Virus record (IMG/VR): IMGVR_UViG_3300021197_000485
Location: 1 to 64,000 of that record
Length of the DNA: 64,000 nucleotides
DNA from: a virus
Direction: 5' to 3' (one strand)
In this document: positions 24,305 to 35,109 of the stretch, piece after piece
How the letters are laid out: each line of letters begins with the position of its first letter
Position numbering within the stretch: position 1 is the first letter of the stretch
Program-made: the position numbers and the translations under genes
Notes under the pieces: generated by a model
The model's input: the letters and a program-made list of their open reading frames with translations, nothing else
Databases searched by the model: none
What the model was told of the DNA's origin: nothing

Positions 24305-25258
24305 ATGACTGAACAGAACAACGAGTATGTGACTCCTCATTCCGAGGATACGCCTGATGTATTACAGGAACAAATTACGGAACAGGAACAATCACTGACG
24401 AGCGATCCTAATGAGATCGCGCATATGAAGGAAAGACAGGCGTTTGAAACCTATGTTCAAACTAGTGGAGAAGGTATTCCTGAAAATTTTAAGGATGCCT
24501 CAGCTTGGTTTGATAGTTTAAAGGAAGCACAAAAGCAGTATACCCAGTCTAGGCAAGAGGTTGCTGACCTTAAGTCTCAGTACATGGAAAACGGTGCGGT
24601 TAATCCTAGCTATCAAGAATCTCCAGCACCTACTCCTGAAGTAGATACTCCAGAGCCTATGTTAACTGACGAATTAAGAATACCCAACACTCCAAATCCT
24701 GAGACTGAGACCCCTACTGTAAAGGGTGTTCCAGAAGAAGAATATATGAAGTGGGGTACTGAGCTAGCTACCACTGGAACCCTGTCAGATGAAACCAGAC
24801 AAAATATTAAGTCTATGACTGGTTTTACTGAGGGTATGATTGATGATTATGAGATGGCTCAACATGCAAGACTTAAGAATAGATTCGACGAAGCCTCACA
24901 GGTTGTCGGTGGCCGAGAAAACATGGACAAGATGTTCAAGTGGGCTACTGCTAACTTAAATCAGGCTGAACGCGATGCAATTAATACTGGATTGTCTTCT
25001 CCTCAGTATGATATTACTCTTCGAGGTTTAGCTGCTAAGTATAATGAAGCGGTAACTGCTCCTAAGGCCAATGAGCCTACCACTTCACCTAGAAACTTAG
25101 CCGCAGTACCTGCCAGTGAAACTGGGTATATAGGTTATAAAACTCAAAGAGAATTTAAGGCTGACAGAAACAATCCTAAGTATAGGTTGGATAAGAATTT
25201 CCGTAATGCAGTTGAAGAGCGAATGGCTCGAACTGATTGGAATACCTTACCAGCTTAA
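24305..25258 (+). CDS. Capsid assembly scaffolding protein, T7 gp9-like (317 aa)
   Basis: ATG 24305 follows GATAGGAGATTTTA. Acidic, Pro/Glu-rich N-terminal half (about residues 1-155), then a helical region with the T7-scaffold pattern (QVVGGRENMDKMFKWATANLNQAERDAINTGL) and a basic C-terminus (YKTQREFKADRNNPKYRLDK) that would dock on the capsid protein. It lies directly before the major capsid gene, as in T7 (gp9-gp10). Length is close to T7's 307 aa. Confidence 0.88.
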   Translation: MTEQNNEYVTPHSEDTPDVLQEQITEQEQSLTSDPNEIAHMKERQAFETYVQTSGEGIPENFKDASAWFDSLKEAQKQYTQSRQEVADLKSQYMENGAVNPSYQESPAPTPEVDTPEPMLTDELRIPNTPNPETETPTVKGVPEEEYMKWGTELATTGTLSDETRQNIKSMTGFTEGMIDDYEMAQHARLKNRFDEASQVVGGRENMDKMFKWATANLNQAERDAINTGLSSPQYDITLRGLAAKYNEAVTAPKANEPTTSPRNLAAVPASETGYIGYKTQREFKADRNNPKYRLDKNFRNAVEERMARTDWNTLPA

Positions 25259-25445
25259 GAAGGGAAGACGGACCCACATTTGGAACTGTGTGAACAGGAT
25301 GTGATCCCTCCTAGTGAATTCTAGGACAATGGATGCACCGACCAATACAAATCCGCCTCAGAGAAGGACTCCTTTGGAATAATCCTAGCTGTTGAATCAT
25401 AATCCGTGATAATAGTTTTATTTTATTTCAACAAAGGAGACTTAA
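25259..25445 (+). promoter_or_regulatory. Leader of the major capsid gene
   Basis: A 187-nt non-coding gap, long for this gene-dense region, ending in a strong AAGGAG site. It includes a possible weak promoter (TTGGAA 25374-25379, 18 nt, CATAAT 25398-25403) and a possible hairpin (GTTGAA near 25391 with TTCAAC near 25428). A late phage promoter is expected here because capsid is made in large amounts, but I cannot pick out its consensus. Confidence 0.4.
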
Positions 25446-26717
25446 ATGTCTAACTTAACACAGGGGCAATTAGCCTATCGTGAAAATGTAGCTTCTCCCA
25501 CCTCGGGCTTACCTTTTAGCTCTGGAGATTCTGCGGGAACTGGACAGGCTGGTAAGCTTTGGCTTCCAATTTGGTCAGGCGAAGTTATTAATGCGTATGA
25601 TGAATTTAATATGTTTGAAAAGGTCGTTACATCCAGAGTTATTCCAAGCGGAACGACGATGGAATTCCCAATTACTGGTACTGTTAACCTGAACCCTTCG
25701 TGGGATGCAGGTGAAGAGTTAATCGGTGGTTCGGATGCTCATACCTCGACGTTCGCAGTCACCTTGGACAAGCGTCCAATGGCTGCTCACTTCGAGCTTG
25801 ACAACGTTGACCTTATGCTGACCCAGTGGGAGTATCGTAACGAACTGGCAAGACAGTCTGCTCTGACTTTGGCTAACACCAGAGACAAGCAGCTCTACTC
25901 TTACCTTGTTCGTGCGGGTGTCACTAGTCAGATCACTAACGATCCTCGTCCTAGTTTAAACTTGGACAGTGCGTTATATGGTGATGATGGCAGTGGTTCA
26001 AAGAAGCTTTCTTCATGGGGTACTGCTGGTGCTGCTGCGGCTGACCGAGCAACTGGTGCTCTTTCAGCTCTTGAAAACATTGAGAAGTATATTGTCTTCC
26101 TTCAGGAAAACAGTATCCCTTACAGCCAGTTATTTATGGCCGTGAGTCCTCAGTGCTTCATGGACATCCGTGCGTTGGGTGTTGCAAGAGCTTCGGGAGA
26201 CCTTAACTCCGGTGGCCGTCAGCTCTACTTCGGTGGTAACACTGATGGTGGCTTTGGTACTGGTTTGGGTAATCACCTGACCGATGCTTATGGTCAGATG
26301 CATGACTCGCTTGAGTACATGGGTTGCACCATCATCAAGACGAACCACGGTTCGGACCAGCTCAGAGACACCTCTGGTGGTACGACCCTTGGTGAAGCCA
26401 AGTACAACCTTGACTTCTTAATGGGTATGACAGACTCAGGTACGGAAACTACTGGTGTTCGTGCTGTTATGTTTACCCCTGATGCAGTTGCCTCCCTTAG
26501 ACTTCAGGGTCTTAAGGTTGACACTGTTGATGACGTGCGTCGAAACACGACCTTCACGGTCGCTTCGATGATGCAGGGTACGGGCGTTCTTCGTCCCGAG
26601 TGTGCTGCAATTATCCACGCGGGTAATGCAGCTCACGCTGACAACGACACAAGGGCAGAGCTTCGAGGAGCTTCTAAGCTTGATGTTGATGCTGACGGTT
26701 ACGCTCAGCAGTCCTGA
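25446..26717 (+). CDS. Major capsid protein, T7 gp10-like (423 aa)
   Basis: ATG 25446 follows AAAGGAGACTTAA. The sequence has the podovirus HK97-fold layout: a Gly/Ser-rich start, KLWLPIWSGEVINAYDEFNMFEKVVTSR, then PIPS-like GTTMEFPITGTVNLN, TLDKRPMAAHFELDNVDLML, and a C-terminal VLRPECAAII region. It follows scaffold and precedes a terminator. G+C and codon choice are slightly higher than in neighbours, as expected for a highly expressed gene. No second, frameshifted capsid form is evident. Confidence 0.93.
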   Translation: MSNLTQGQLAYRENVASPTSGLPFSSGDSAGTGQAGKLWLPIWSGEVINAYDEFNMFEKVVTSRVIPSGTTMEFPITGTVNLNPSWDAGEELIGGSDAHTSTFAVTLDKRPMAAHFELDNVDLMLTQWEYRNELARQSALTLANTRDKQLYSYLVRAGVTSQITNDPRPSLNLDSALYGDDGSGSKKLSSWGTAGAAAADRATGALSALENIEKYIVFLQENSIPYSQLFMAVSPQCFMDIRALGVARASGDLNSGGRQLYFGGNTDGGFGTGLGNHLTDAYGQMHDSLEYMGCTIIKTNHGSDQLRDTSGGTTLGEAKYNLDFLMGMTDSGTETTGVRAVMFTPDAVASLRLQGLKVDTVDDVRRNTTFTVASMMQGTGVLRPECAAIIHAGNAAHADNDTRAELRGASKLDVDADGYAQQS

Positions 26718-26759
26718 TTGAACTAGTGTAACAGTTCGTTACGCTATTTATGCACAAAT

Positions 26760-26796
26760 CCCCCGCTGCCCCAAGTGGGTGGCGGGGGACTTTTTA
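26760..26796 (+). terminator. Rho-independent terminator after capsid gene
   Basis: CCCCCGC (26760-26766) pairs with GCGGGGG (26782-26788), extended inside by TGCCC/GGGTG (two wobbles), loop CAAGT, then ACTTTTTAT. A textbook intrinsic terminator, in the same place as the T7 late terminator after gene 10. It would set capsid transcripts higher than tail transcripts. Confidence 0.92.
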
Positions 26797-26811
26797 TATA
26801 GGGAGATTCTT

Positions 26812-27471
26812 GTGGGCGTTATATCTAGACTTGATGCTGTAAATCATATGTTATTAATGGCAGGAGAATCCCTTGTTTCTGATTTAGAAAATAACAGTGG
26901 ATTAGATACGGAAGTATCTGAGTTTATTTTAGATCAGTTTGTTGATGATTTTCAACTAAGAGGAATTGCTAATAATAATTTTTGTAAGAAAGTAACATTG
27001 ACTACTGAGGGTAAGATCCTATTACCCGCTAATACTATTTCAGCAGAACTTATCTCACATCATACAAATGATGATGAGGGGTGGAAGATAGTTGGTTTAG
27101 TAAAAGGAAATCCAGATAAGTATCTGTTCAACGTAACAGATCAGACTGATATTTGGAAACCAGATATAGATTACTATGTTGATATCATCCATACTATTCA
27201 ATGGAATGATATGGATACTCCCGTACAACGAGGTATTCTTTCGGCGGCTGCTAGACAATACCAAATGGTTACGCAAGGAGACGGGGATGCAGACATTTAT
27301 CTCCAAGGCTTAGAAAATATGTACGTCACGGGAGCAAAGGCATCTATTCTAGATGATAAGAATAGGAATGTATTTGACTCGGGTACTGGAAAACTTAAGG
27401 CTATCTTAAACAGAAGACTTGGTACTAATGATCCGGCAAGGTTTCGGTTCTGGCGTACTACAGGAGGATAA
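26812..27471 (+). CDS. Tail tubular protein A, T7 gp11-like (219 aa)
   Basis: GTG 26812 follows TATAGGGAGATTCTT; an earlier in-frame ATG (26779) lies in the terminator stem. The opening VGVISRLDAVNHMLLMAGESLVSDLE is typical of the podovirus adaptor/gatekeeper family. Length fits T7 gp11 (196 aa). It should form the dodecameric ring joining the portal to the tail nozzle. Confidence 0.9.
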   Translation: MGVISRLDAVNHMLLMAGESLVSDLENNSGLDTEVSEFILDQFVDDFQLRGIANNNFCKKVTLTTEGKILLPANTISAELISHHTNDDEGWKIVGLVKGNPDKYLFNVTDQTDIWKPDIDYYVDIIHTIQWNDMDTPVQRGILSAAARQYQMVTQGDGDADIYLQGLENMYVTGAKASILDDKNRNVFDSGTGKLKAILNRRLGTNDPARFRFWRTTGG

Positions 27472-27474
27472 TTA

Positions 27475-30183
27475 ATGGTCAATCAACAGCCTTCACGAAA
27501 TAAACGAACATCATATTTTCCAGTAAAACTTCCTATTAACACCCTTAGTGCTGGTGTTGGTAGGCAAGCTCCTACAAAGAGATTGCCTACCGAAGCAGAA
27601 GAGTTGACAAATATGTTTTGTTCCACCGAAAGGTCAATTGATAAACGTTCTGGTTTTCACCCATTAAAGGATACATCTTTCTCTGCTTTAGGTATTACCA
27701 ATATTTCTGATAAGGATTTATGGTACTATTGGTTTGAAGTTAGTGAAGATGTAAATTATTTAATTGTTGTAGATTACAAAGCAACGGATCTTGAATCAGA
27801 TCTTATGTGGGTCTTTAGTGTGGACCGTAATGATTTTAGTATACAAGCAGTTGAAACAGGGTTTGATATAGATAGAGACTGCCGAGCTTATATCACATAC
27901 GGAAGTAACGTACCAGAAAATAAAGCTAAGGATGTTCTTAGGGCTGTTAGTATTGGTTCTACTGTTGTTGTATTAAATACATTAGTTCGTGCAGGATTTA
28001 CTTCTGATGGTGTTGAACGAACTATAGACAGTGAGGATGGAGAAGAACAGACTGGATACTTCTTACACAATCTTGATGGGTCTTTATCAAATGTTATAGA
28101 CAATAAAGGCAAGCCAGAAACATATGAAACCACAGTTAAGGTAGATCCCGCTGGAGTAGCACAGTATTGGAATAATACTACAAACTTTACATGGGGTGAA
28201 GAAGCTATTTATGAAGACAAAATTTACAAAGTTAAATCAGATCTGGGTTCTGCTGCATTACCCGGACCTTTTGTTGAAAGTACAGTTGGAAATCCATCAT
28301 CTAGCAGCAAATGGGAAGAGGTAACTGACAGAGTTCCTGAATTTATACCGGTTGAAGAGTACATCTACCCGGATCCAGATAAATTATATTTAGGACAAGC
28401 AGTCGCAAAGTTTAGTGATTTAAGATTTCCTCCAAATGGTAATGGTACATTTGTTGAAGGAAGTTTAGGCGATACATTCTTGCATAACGGTGCCGAAGAA
28501 ATGCTATCCTATCTATATCCTTTGGCTGGTCCTACAACCGATGGTTATCGAGGGCGAGGTAAGATCTATTATCTGTCTCAAGCATACTTAGCAAATGCTC
28601 CGGGTTGGTATCGTGTCGTTAACGAGGTAACTAAACCTTACCTGTCTAAAATCAGAACTCCAGATAAGATGTCACTGTTAGATAGTAGACGAATGCCAAT
28701 GCAGATTTTTATCTCTACTATTCCTTCTGATAATCTACCTAATGGGGGTTGGCGGATACGAGAAATTGGGTGGGATCCTAGGACTGCTGGGACTTATATC
28801 AATAACCCCGGACCATCCGCATTTAGTGATGATGAAGGAGAGGCTGTTCAAAAAGAATTAAAGGCAATTGCTTTCTATCGAGATAGGTTATTTCTTTCTA
28901 CGGATGATAATTTATTTTCAAGTAAACTAGGGGATTTTGATAACTTCTTTATTACTGATCCAGCAACAATTGAGTTTAGAGATCCTATTGACCTTAAGGT
29001 TTCTTCTAATAAGTATACACCTATTACTTGGTTAATTCCTTATAGAGATTTCCTTTTCCTCGCTACATCGGGAGAGACTCAGTACGAATTAATGGGTTCA
29101 GAGAATCAAATCTCTCCATTGTCAGCTGAGATTGCACCTACAGCTTTCTACCCAATGACATCTGCAATACAACCTATGTTATTAAACAATAACTTATTCT
29201 TCTATGCTCATAATAGATTGTATATTTATTTTGGAAGTAGTACTGATTCGCCTCAACAAGCTTATGAGGTATCTCGATCCGCTCCTAACTATTTACCTAG
29301 AGAGTTCTGGACAGTAACCTCCTCCTCTGCACATAATACATTATTTGTTGTAGAAGAATCTAGTGGAAACCCAACTAATAATATCTTTTGTTTTAGAAAT
29401 GTTATATCACAAGATCAGATTCTTCAAAACGCTTTCTTTAAATTTGAAACATCGACTGGAAACATACAATCACTAAACGCAATGGGAGACTATTTGTTTG
29501 CGGTGACACAGGAAGAAGTTGAGGGAACACCACAACTTACTTTACAAAAGATGTATTTATATCCAGATGATCTAGATAGACCTAGACTAGACAAACATAT
29601 GATAGTGTCTGCCGAAACATCCTTTAATTCTTCTACGAATAAAACTAATTTTACAATTACAGGTGGTTTAAACTCTTGGGATACAGGCGTTGTACGATCT
29701 GGAAATTCTATTGGTAGTATAATTAATTTAAGTTATGTAACTATTGACGGAACCGATGTGATATATGAAGCAAGTGGTGATTGGACTGGTGCAAATTCAT
29801 TATGGGTTGGTTCTAAATATGAAGCAACAGCAGAGTTATCAACTTTGTTTGTTAGAGATGAGTCTAATAATGTAATACCCGGATCCTTTAACTTAAGATA
29901 TGCAGTATTCAGGCACTTTAATACTGGTCTGTATGATGTCGAGGTTTCTAGAAAACAAAGAGAGTCAGTTACGTATACATTTAATCCAAATATTTTAGGA
30001 TCAGTTAGCTCTACTTTCGGAGCAGATATTCTAGATGAAAACGGTACGTTTAAGTTTAGTATACTTGGATTTACCGATGATATTACAATCAAAATCAAAT
30101 CAGATTACCCCCATGCTATGAATATAACTAACATGGAATTTACCGGTAAGTTTAAGAGGCTTCCGCACTTCTTAACTTCTTAG
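27475..30183 (+). CDS. Tail tubular protein B (nozzle), T7 gp12-like (902 aa)
   Basis: ATG 27475 follows AGGAGGATAATTA. Characteristic nozzle features: an N-terminal TNMFCSTERSIDKRSGF (the family's 'EQ..N...' consensus-map region), DNLFSSKLGDFDNFF, and WLIPYRDFLFLATSGETQYEL in the beta-propeller part. Predicted all-beta. T7 gp12 is 794 aa; this one is about 100 aa longer. Six copies should form the tail nozzle to which fibres attach. Confidence 0.92.
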   Translation: MVNQQPSRNKRTSYFPVKLPINTLSAGVGRQAPTKRLPTEAEELTNMFCSTERSIDKRSGFHPLKDTSFSALGITNISDKDLWYYWFEVSEDVNYLIVVDYKATDLESDLMWVFSVDRNDFSIQAVETGFDIDRDCRAYITYGSNVPENKAKDVLRAVSIGSTVVVLNTLVRAGFTSDGVERTIDSEDGEEQTGYFLHNLDGSLSNVIDNKGKPETYETTVKVDPAGVAQYWNNTTNFTWGEEAIYEDKIYKVKSDLGSAALPGPFVESTVGNPSSSSKWEEVTDRVPEFIPVEEYIYPDPDKLYLGQAVAKFSDLRFPPNGNGTFVEGSLGDTFLHNGAEEMLSYLYPLAGPTTDGYRGRGKIYYLSQAYLANAPGWYRVVNEVTKPYLSKIRTPDKMSLLDSRRMPMQIFISTIPSDNLPNGGWRIREIGWDPRTAGTYINNPGPSAFSDDEGEAVQKELKAIAFYRDRLFLSTDDNLFSSKLGDFDNFFITDPATIEFRDPIDLKVSSNKYTPITWLIPYRDFLFLATSGETQYELMGSENQISPLSAEIAPTAFYPMTSAIQPMLLNNNLFFYAHNRLYIYFGSSTDSPQQAYEVSRSAPNYLPREFWTVTSSSAHNTLFVVEESSGNPTNNIFCFRNVISQDQILQNAFFKFETSTGNIQSLNAMGDYLFAVTQEEVEGTPQLTLQKMYLYPDDLDRPRLDKHMIVSAETSFNSSTNKTNFTITGGLNSWDTGVVRSGNSIGSIINLSYVTIDGTDVIYEASGDWTGANSLWVGSKYEATAELSTLFVRDESNNVIPGSFNLRYAVFRHFNTGLYDVEVSRKQRESVTYTFNPNILGSVSSTFGADILDENGTFKFSILGFTDDITIKIKSDYPHAMNITNMEFTGKFKRLPHFLTS

Positions 30184-30196
30184 AGGAGAAACACTC

Positions 30197-33100
30197 GTGG
30201 CGTATAACAACACTTCAAACAAGTCTACTTTTGTTAAAAAGACAGGCGCTGATGTAATTAATAATAATTATGTAGTTGATTACAGTAGTCTTATTAACCC
30301 AGATGATAGACTTAGTATGTCAATAGATGATCAAGATGAAATCGTAGTCGTAAGAAAGTTTGACGAAAGTACTATTGTAGATGCAGACTTTACCTCTGCT
30401 ATTACGGCAAGCGAAGCTTGGTCCGCTTATACTCTGCCAAGAGATAGTGACAGTGGAAGCCCTATGTATACTATAGATTCTGCTAATAAAACAATTACAT
30501 TCTCAACTACAGCGAGTGATTGGGACTGGACTACAAGTCAAAGTGGGCGTGGTGCGGTAATTACTTTACCAAGTATAGCGTCAGGAGATACCATTTATGT
30601 TTTGCGGAAGACATATAGTTTAACAAAGCTGGTTGAGTTTACGAGTGGCTCAAGAATTAATTCAGATAACTTAAACTTTATTGTAGATCAGTTGTTGTTC
30701 TCTGTACAAGAGGCTATAGATTCTGTGTACAACCTACACGAATGGAACCCGGTTTTAGATACGTTAAGTGGTGTCCCCAGTTTAGATAGTTCGGGGTTGT
30801 TAAGAACTAGCCAACTCAATATCAGCGCAGAAGACGGAATTCAAGGTACAGGAAAAGCAACCGATAAGATTCGATTAAACCTAGCGGACGATTCTATGGT
30901 AATTTCAGGGGAACAGGTTAAGGTTAACACGAGTGATGTCCTAACCTCTACTTCTACTACCCAACCTTTATCTGCAAACCAAGGTAAAACATTAGATGAG
31001 AAGATAACTTCCATAGGTGGTGCTTTAGTTTACAAGGGAACCTTTGATATTTCTAGTGGCGCAGGTACTTCAGCCCCAAGCAGTCCATCAACTGGACATA
31101 CTTATGATGTGGTGGGTACTGGTACGCATACAATGTCAAACTTAAACAGTCTTAGCTTAACAGCTGGAGACATCATTAGATACTCTGGATCTACTTGGGT
31201 AGAAGTTACTCAAGCAGCAACAATTAGGGCTGATGGAACTATTGCTTTAAGTGGTGATTGGGATGCAGGATCTGCTCGAACAATTCAAGCTGAAACCGTA
31301 GCTGCAACTGACTCAAGTCGCGCTCTTGCTACTACTGCACATGTTAAGAGTTTAGATGTTGCCGACTTCAACGATGTAACGGACTATGGTGCTGGGACAA
31401 ATGGACATATATTAAAGAGAATATCTGGAGCTTGGGTAAGTGTAGATCCTGATGACGGAACTAATGGTATTTCTATACATAATCTTAAGGATGTACAAGA
31501 TAGCGCAGCAAGTACCGGACAATTCTTAAAGTGGACTGGGTCAACATGGGAGGCTTCTGCTGCTGGTGTCACAAACCTTGCAAATGTTTCGGCTGGTACT
31601 AATGATGGAACAACTGACGATGCTTCCTCAGTAACAACTGCATTAAATAATGCTGGTATTGCTGGAGGATCTGCATCTACATCTTCTATTCTTGGATCCA
31701 CTGATTTCCAAGGAAGACACTATGGTGTTAATAGTAGTATTGAGACTTTTACTAAGTCAGATTTTCAGTGGAGACACGGTAAATTTAACTGGACTAAGAG
31801 TAATTCCGCCAGCGATACAATGCTCAAATGCCCTAGTGAAACTAGTGTAGTTACTTATGTAGATACTACAGCCGGATCAACCGGAGATTTATTTATTACA
31901 GTTAACTCTTCTACAAACATTCTAGCAGAAGATTTAATCCAAATTTACACTACGTCGGCAGCTGATAGCTCTAATCCTGATGTAACTAAAACAAGAACTG
32001 ATGGGTCAATCAATCAATTTGAGTTACATTTTGTGGACAGAGTAGATGGAAATGTGTTGTGGTTAAAAGAACCTTTGTTACATAGTTATGCTACTGGTAC
32101 AGACAATAGTCGAGTAGCTAAGAAGGGATCGTCTACAAATGCTCAGCAACAGCCTCACGATATTATTATCGAAGACCTTGTATTTGACGATACTCTACAT
32201 CATTGGTCTACAATTGCTCATAGTAGTATAGCTTTTAATCAAGCCACCTTTGGCAATAGTGACATTAGTGTTACATGGCCCGTAAATCATGGTTTAACAG
32301 ACGGAGCCAAAGCAACCTTTGTTGATCTTATGATTGATCATGATAACACCAGCTCTAGTTGGTCAGCTACTCCTGAATGGGACTGGTTAAACAACAAGAC
32401 TATGGCTATTGACATTGATCCAGCCACTGCTACTCTAACAGCAAATGATGGTGATGCAGCTCATGGATTAACTGCGGGGCAGAAGGTTAATATTATAAGT
32501 ACTGATGGTACAAGTATAGATTACTTTGTCTCTGATACCTCAGATGGTGGGGTGGCGCACTTAAGTGCGGTAACAGCGGGTGCAACGTTAAAGGCTACTG
32601 GTTCTATTACGGCTACTCTAACAGGAGGAGCAACAGGTATTGCTGTTGGTTTCAATGTCGGTAGTGGGGTAACCCAGAATGCTTTTCTTGTTCTTCTAAA
32701 GGCAGCAATTGAACACGCTAATGGTCATAATGGCAAGATTACGGTTAGTGCTGTACCTACAGAAGCAGACGGAAACCAAGCTATTACGTTAACGCAGGCT
32801 GTGGAAGGAGACGGGAACACTAGTATTACAGATACCTTAGCAACCGTTACAAAAACAAACTTTACTGGAGGAAGTACAACAGAGTTTGAAGCTAACTTTA
32901 GTGGAGGAGGAGCCGGAACTTGGGCTTCGGGTGTGAGTGGGACAGCAACTAATACTGGAAATATTCTTGGTATTATTGGAAGTAGTATTGGTGTACATAT
33001 TGAGAATGGATATAGGATTTTGTTTAAGCGTTGTAGATTTAAGGGCTTTGCTCAGGGACAGGTTAAGTTAACTGGGTGTAAGGATGTAACTTTTGAGGAC

Positions 33101-35098
33101 TGTGAGTTCGACAGCCTTAAGTGGACAGGAACTGCGGGCAATGCAGTGGTCCTAAAGCAGTGTCGAGATATTGCATTTAAGGGATGTACTTTTAGGAATG
33201 TAAGTCATGGCATTGCTTATGACGGGACCGGATCCTATACTTCCCTAATGGGTCTTGTAGTCGAGAACTGTAAGTTTATTGGGGTAACATCAGGTATTCG
33301 AGATATCAATAATGGTATCTTGTGGGATGCTAAGGTGTATAACTCCGAGTTTAAATGTGTTTCCTTTAACTCTTATAGAAACTATCCTATAGCTGACACA
33401 GAAATCTATGCAACTCCTACCGCAGTAAAATTAGTTGGTATGAAAATTGACATTGATCATTGTAATTGTGATGGTACTACTTACTGGGATAGTGTTGCGT
33501 ATAGCCAAGCACCTAATCAAAGCCAAACCGCTAATTATGGAACAGGCTCTGGATGGTCTACCCGATGGAGATCTTACAGTACCCAAGATTATGAATCCAG
33601 AGATTTAACTGGTGTATTGCAACCATCTGCGGCTTACGGTATTAAGATTGTTACTACAGGTGGTTTTGATTTAGGTTTTATAAACTCAGATACAGCATGG
33701 ACAACTTATACATCTGCGGTAAAGAAAGCTAATACCTGCCGAGCCGTTAATATATCAAATTGTAATGTTAATGCATGGCTTTGTGGTATTCATATTAGTG
33801 CTGAAGTTGGTTTAGGTTCTGCAAGTAGAAATTATACTAACGGTGTTCATGTTTTAAATAATGTAATTGAGAGTTTGTGTAATTGTGTTACCGTGTATGG
33901 CGGTCAAACAAATAATGCTGGGATTAGAAACTTTAAACTTAACGATAACTCAATTATTTTAGCTAAGACTGGTTTGGTTTCTAGATTCCCCGGTATTAGA
34001 AAGCTACAAGGTTTGTGTGGTTCGTCTGCACAAGGCTTGGTTGTTAACTGTACTACTGCCGTAGAGTATGCAGAAGGACCTGCGGTTCCTCAGTTTGCTC
34101 ATGCAGTCAGATTTTGGTGTGATATTAAACAGGGGTATTTCCCAGCTGTAGATGATGACGCAAGAACAGTTCAAAACCAAGATTTAGAATTCTTTAGAAA
34201 CTCCTTTAAAATGTACGGTCCTTCTACCCAAAATACTTTAAGTAAAGAAAATTCTGAAAGCTGGGATGGGGCTGGACTTGAGCAAGACTTAATATATAAC
34301 TCTACCACCACATCTTCTTTCCGTTGTAGAAGTGCAGCAGAAGAAATAACTTCTAGTAGAGAAATGGAAATACCTCAAACAGGACATAATATTATCTGGG
34401 GAAGACATACTGGCGGAGAATCTTGGAACCAATTGTTTACTGAATCTCCCAGTCGTATAATTCCCACGGTTAAAGTTACAAGAATACAAAATACAAATAA
34501 TCTTATAATTAAAGATAATACTTTCCTTAATTATTTCCAAGGGGCGATATACCATAACCATATTTTACAACAGTACGGTTCAAGAATTGCTGGGCAGGCT
34601 ACTGGGTGGGGAAGTAACGCGAGGATTTGGTATGCATCGTCATATAATCCAAACTCTGGTATGTACCCTTCTATAGGACATTCTATGATTTTAAATAACA
34701 TTGTCTTAAACAGATGCACTACACATGATGATGAGGACCAAGCCGATGGCAGCGAAGTTCAGTACACACAATGTGAACCTGTTGTAAGTTGGGGAGAAAC
34801 GGATTTGAATCAAGGTGTTTACTATAGATTATCTTCTATCCTTTTTGGGAAGGGTGGACGAACGGAAACGGCTCATGAACTAGGTTTGGCTACAGTTACT
34901 ACTGGGTGGAATTTACAACTGGCCGTGCAAAGCAGCACCCAGACGCCCGACCCAGAAAATCTAAACGCAAAGAATCAATTTACAGGTAACCTATGCTATG
35001 GAAATAACTACAACCTTAGTGAAACTATGGAGAGTAGGGTAGTTAACCAATCAAATGTATCTATTGCAAGTGGTAGTAATATTCAGATGTCAACGTAA
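30197..35098 (+). CDS. Tail fibre/spike with T7-like anchor and beta-helix (1633 aa)
   Basis: GTG 30197 follows TAGAGGAGAAACACTC. Residues about 30-175 resemble the T7 gp17 tail-anchor domain (VYVLRKT.../FTSGSRINSDNLNFIVDQLLFSVQEA). Then come fibre-shaft repeats (TSTTQPLSANQGKTLDEKI, NLKDVQDSAAS) and, around 930-1300, a right-handed beta-helix (NGYRILFKRCRFKGF, VTFEDCEFDSL, IAFKGCTFRNV, VVENCKFIGV). Beta-helices of this kind are often receptor-binding or carbohydrate-degrading spikes. About three times longer than T7 gp17; it probably determines host range. Confidence 0.9.
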   Translation: MAYNNTSNKSTFVKKTGADVINNNYVVDYSSLINPDDRLSMSIDDQDEIVVVRKFDESTIVDADFTSAITASEAWSAYTLPRDSDSGSPMYTIDSANKTITFSTTASDWDWTTSQSGRGAVITLPSIASGDTIYVLRKTYSLTKLVEFTSGSRINSDNLNFIVDQLLFSVQEAIDSVYNLHEWNPVLDTLSGVPSLDSSGLLRTSQLNISAEDGIQGTGKATDKIRLNLADDSMVISGEQVKVNTSDVLTSTSTTQPLSANQGKTLDEKITSIGGALVYKGTFDISSGAGTSAPSSPSTGHTYDVVGTGTHTMSNLNSLSLTAGDIIRYSGSTWVEVTQAATIRADGTIALSGDWDAGSARTIQAETVAATDSSRALATTAHVKSLDVADFNDVTDYGAGTNGHILKRISGAWVSVDPDDGTNGISIHNLKDVQDSAASTGQFLKWTGSTWEASAAGVTNLANVSAGTNDGTTDDASSVTTALNNAGIAGGSASTSSILGSTDFQGRHYGVNSSIETFTKSDFQWRHGKFNWTKSNSASDTMLKCPSETSVVTYVDTTAGSTGDLFITVNSSTNILAEDLIQIYTTSAADSSNPDVTKTRTDGSINQFELHFVDRVDGNVLWLKEPLLHSYATGTDNSRVAKKGSSTNAQQQPHDIIIEDLVFDDTLHHWSTIAHSSIAFNQATFGNSDISVTWPVNHGLTDGAKATFVDLMIDHDNTSSSWSATPEWDWLNNKTMAIDIDPATATLTANDGDAAHGLTAGQKVNIISTDGTSIDYFVSDTSDGGVAHLSAVTAGATLKATGSITATLTGGATGIAVGFNVGSGVTQNAFLVLLKAAIEHANGHNGKITVSAVPTEADGNQAITLTQAVEGDGNTSITDTLATVTKTNFTGGSTTEFEANFSGGGAGTWASGVSGTATNTGNILGIIGSSIGVHIENGYRILFKRCRFKGFAQGQVKLTGCKDVTFEDCEFDSLKWTGTAGNAVVLKQCRDIAFKGCTFRNVSHGIAYDGTGSYTSLMGLVVENCKFIGVTSGIRDINNGILWDAKVYNSEFKCVSFNSYRNYPIADTEIYATPTAVKLVGMKIDIDHCNCDGTTYWDSVAYSQAPNQSQTANYGTGSGWSTRWRSYSTQDYESRDLTGVLQPSAAYGIKIVTTGGFDLGFINSDTAWTTYTSAVKKANTCRAVNISNCNVNAWLCGIHISAEVGLGSASRNYTNGVHVLNNVIESLCNCVTVYGGQTNNAGIRNFKLNDNSIILAKTGLVSRFPGIRKLQGLCGSSAQGLVVNCTTAVEYAEGPAVPQFAHAVRFWCDIKQGYFPAVDDDARTVQNQDLEFFRNSFKMYGPSTQNTLSKENSESWDGAGLEQDLIYNSTTTSSFRCRSAAEEITSSREMEIPQTGHNIIWGRHTGGESWNQLFTESPSRIIPTVKVTRIQNTNNLIIKDNTFLNYFQGAIYHNHILQQYGSRIAGQATGWGSNARIWYASSYNPNSGMYPSIGHSMILNNIVLNRCTTHDDEDQADGSEVQYTQCEPVVSWGETDLNQGVYYRLSSILFGKGGRTETAHELGLATVTTGWNLQLAVQSSTQTPDPENLNAKNQFTGNLCYGNNYNLSETMESRVVNQSNVSIASGSNIQMST

Positions 35099-35109
35099 TA
35101 GGATAATTT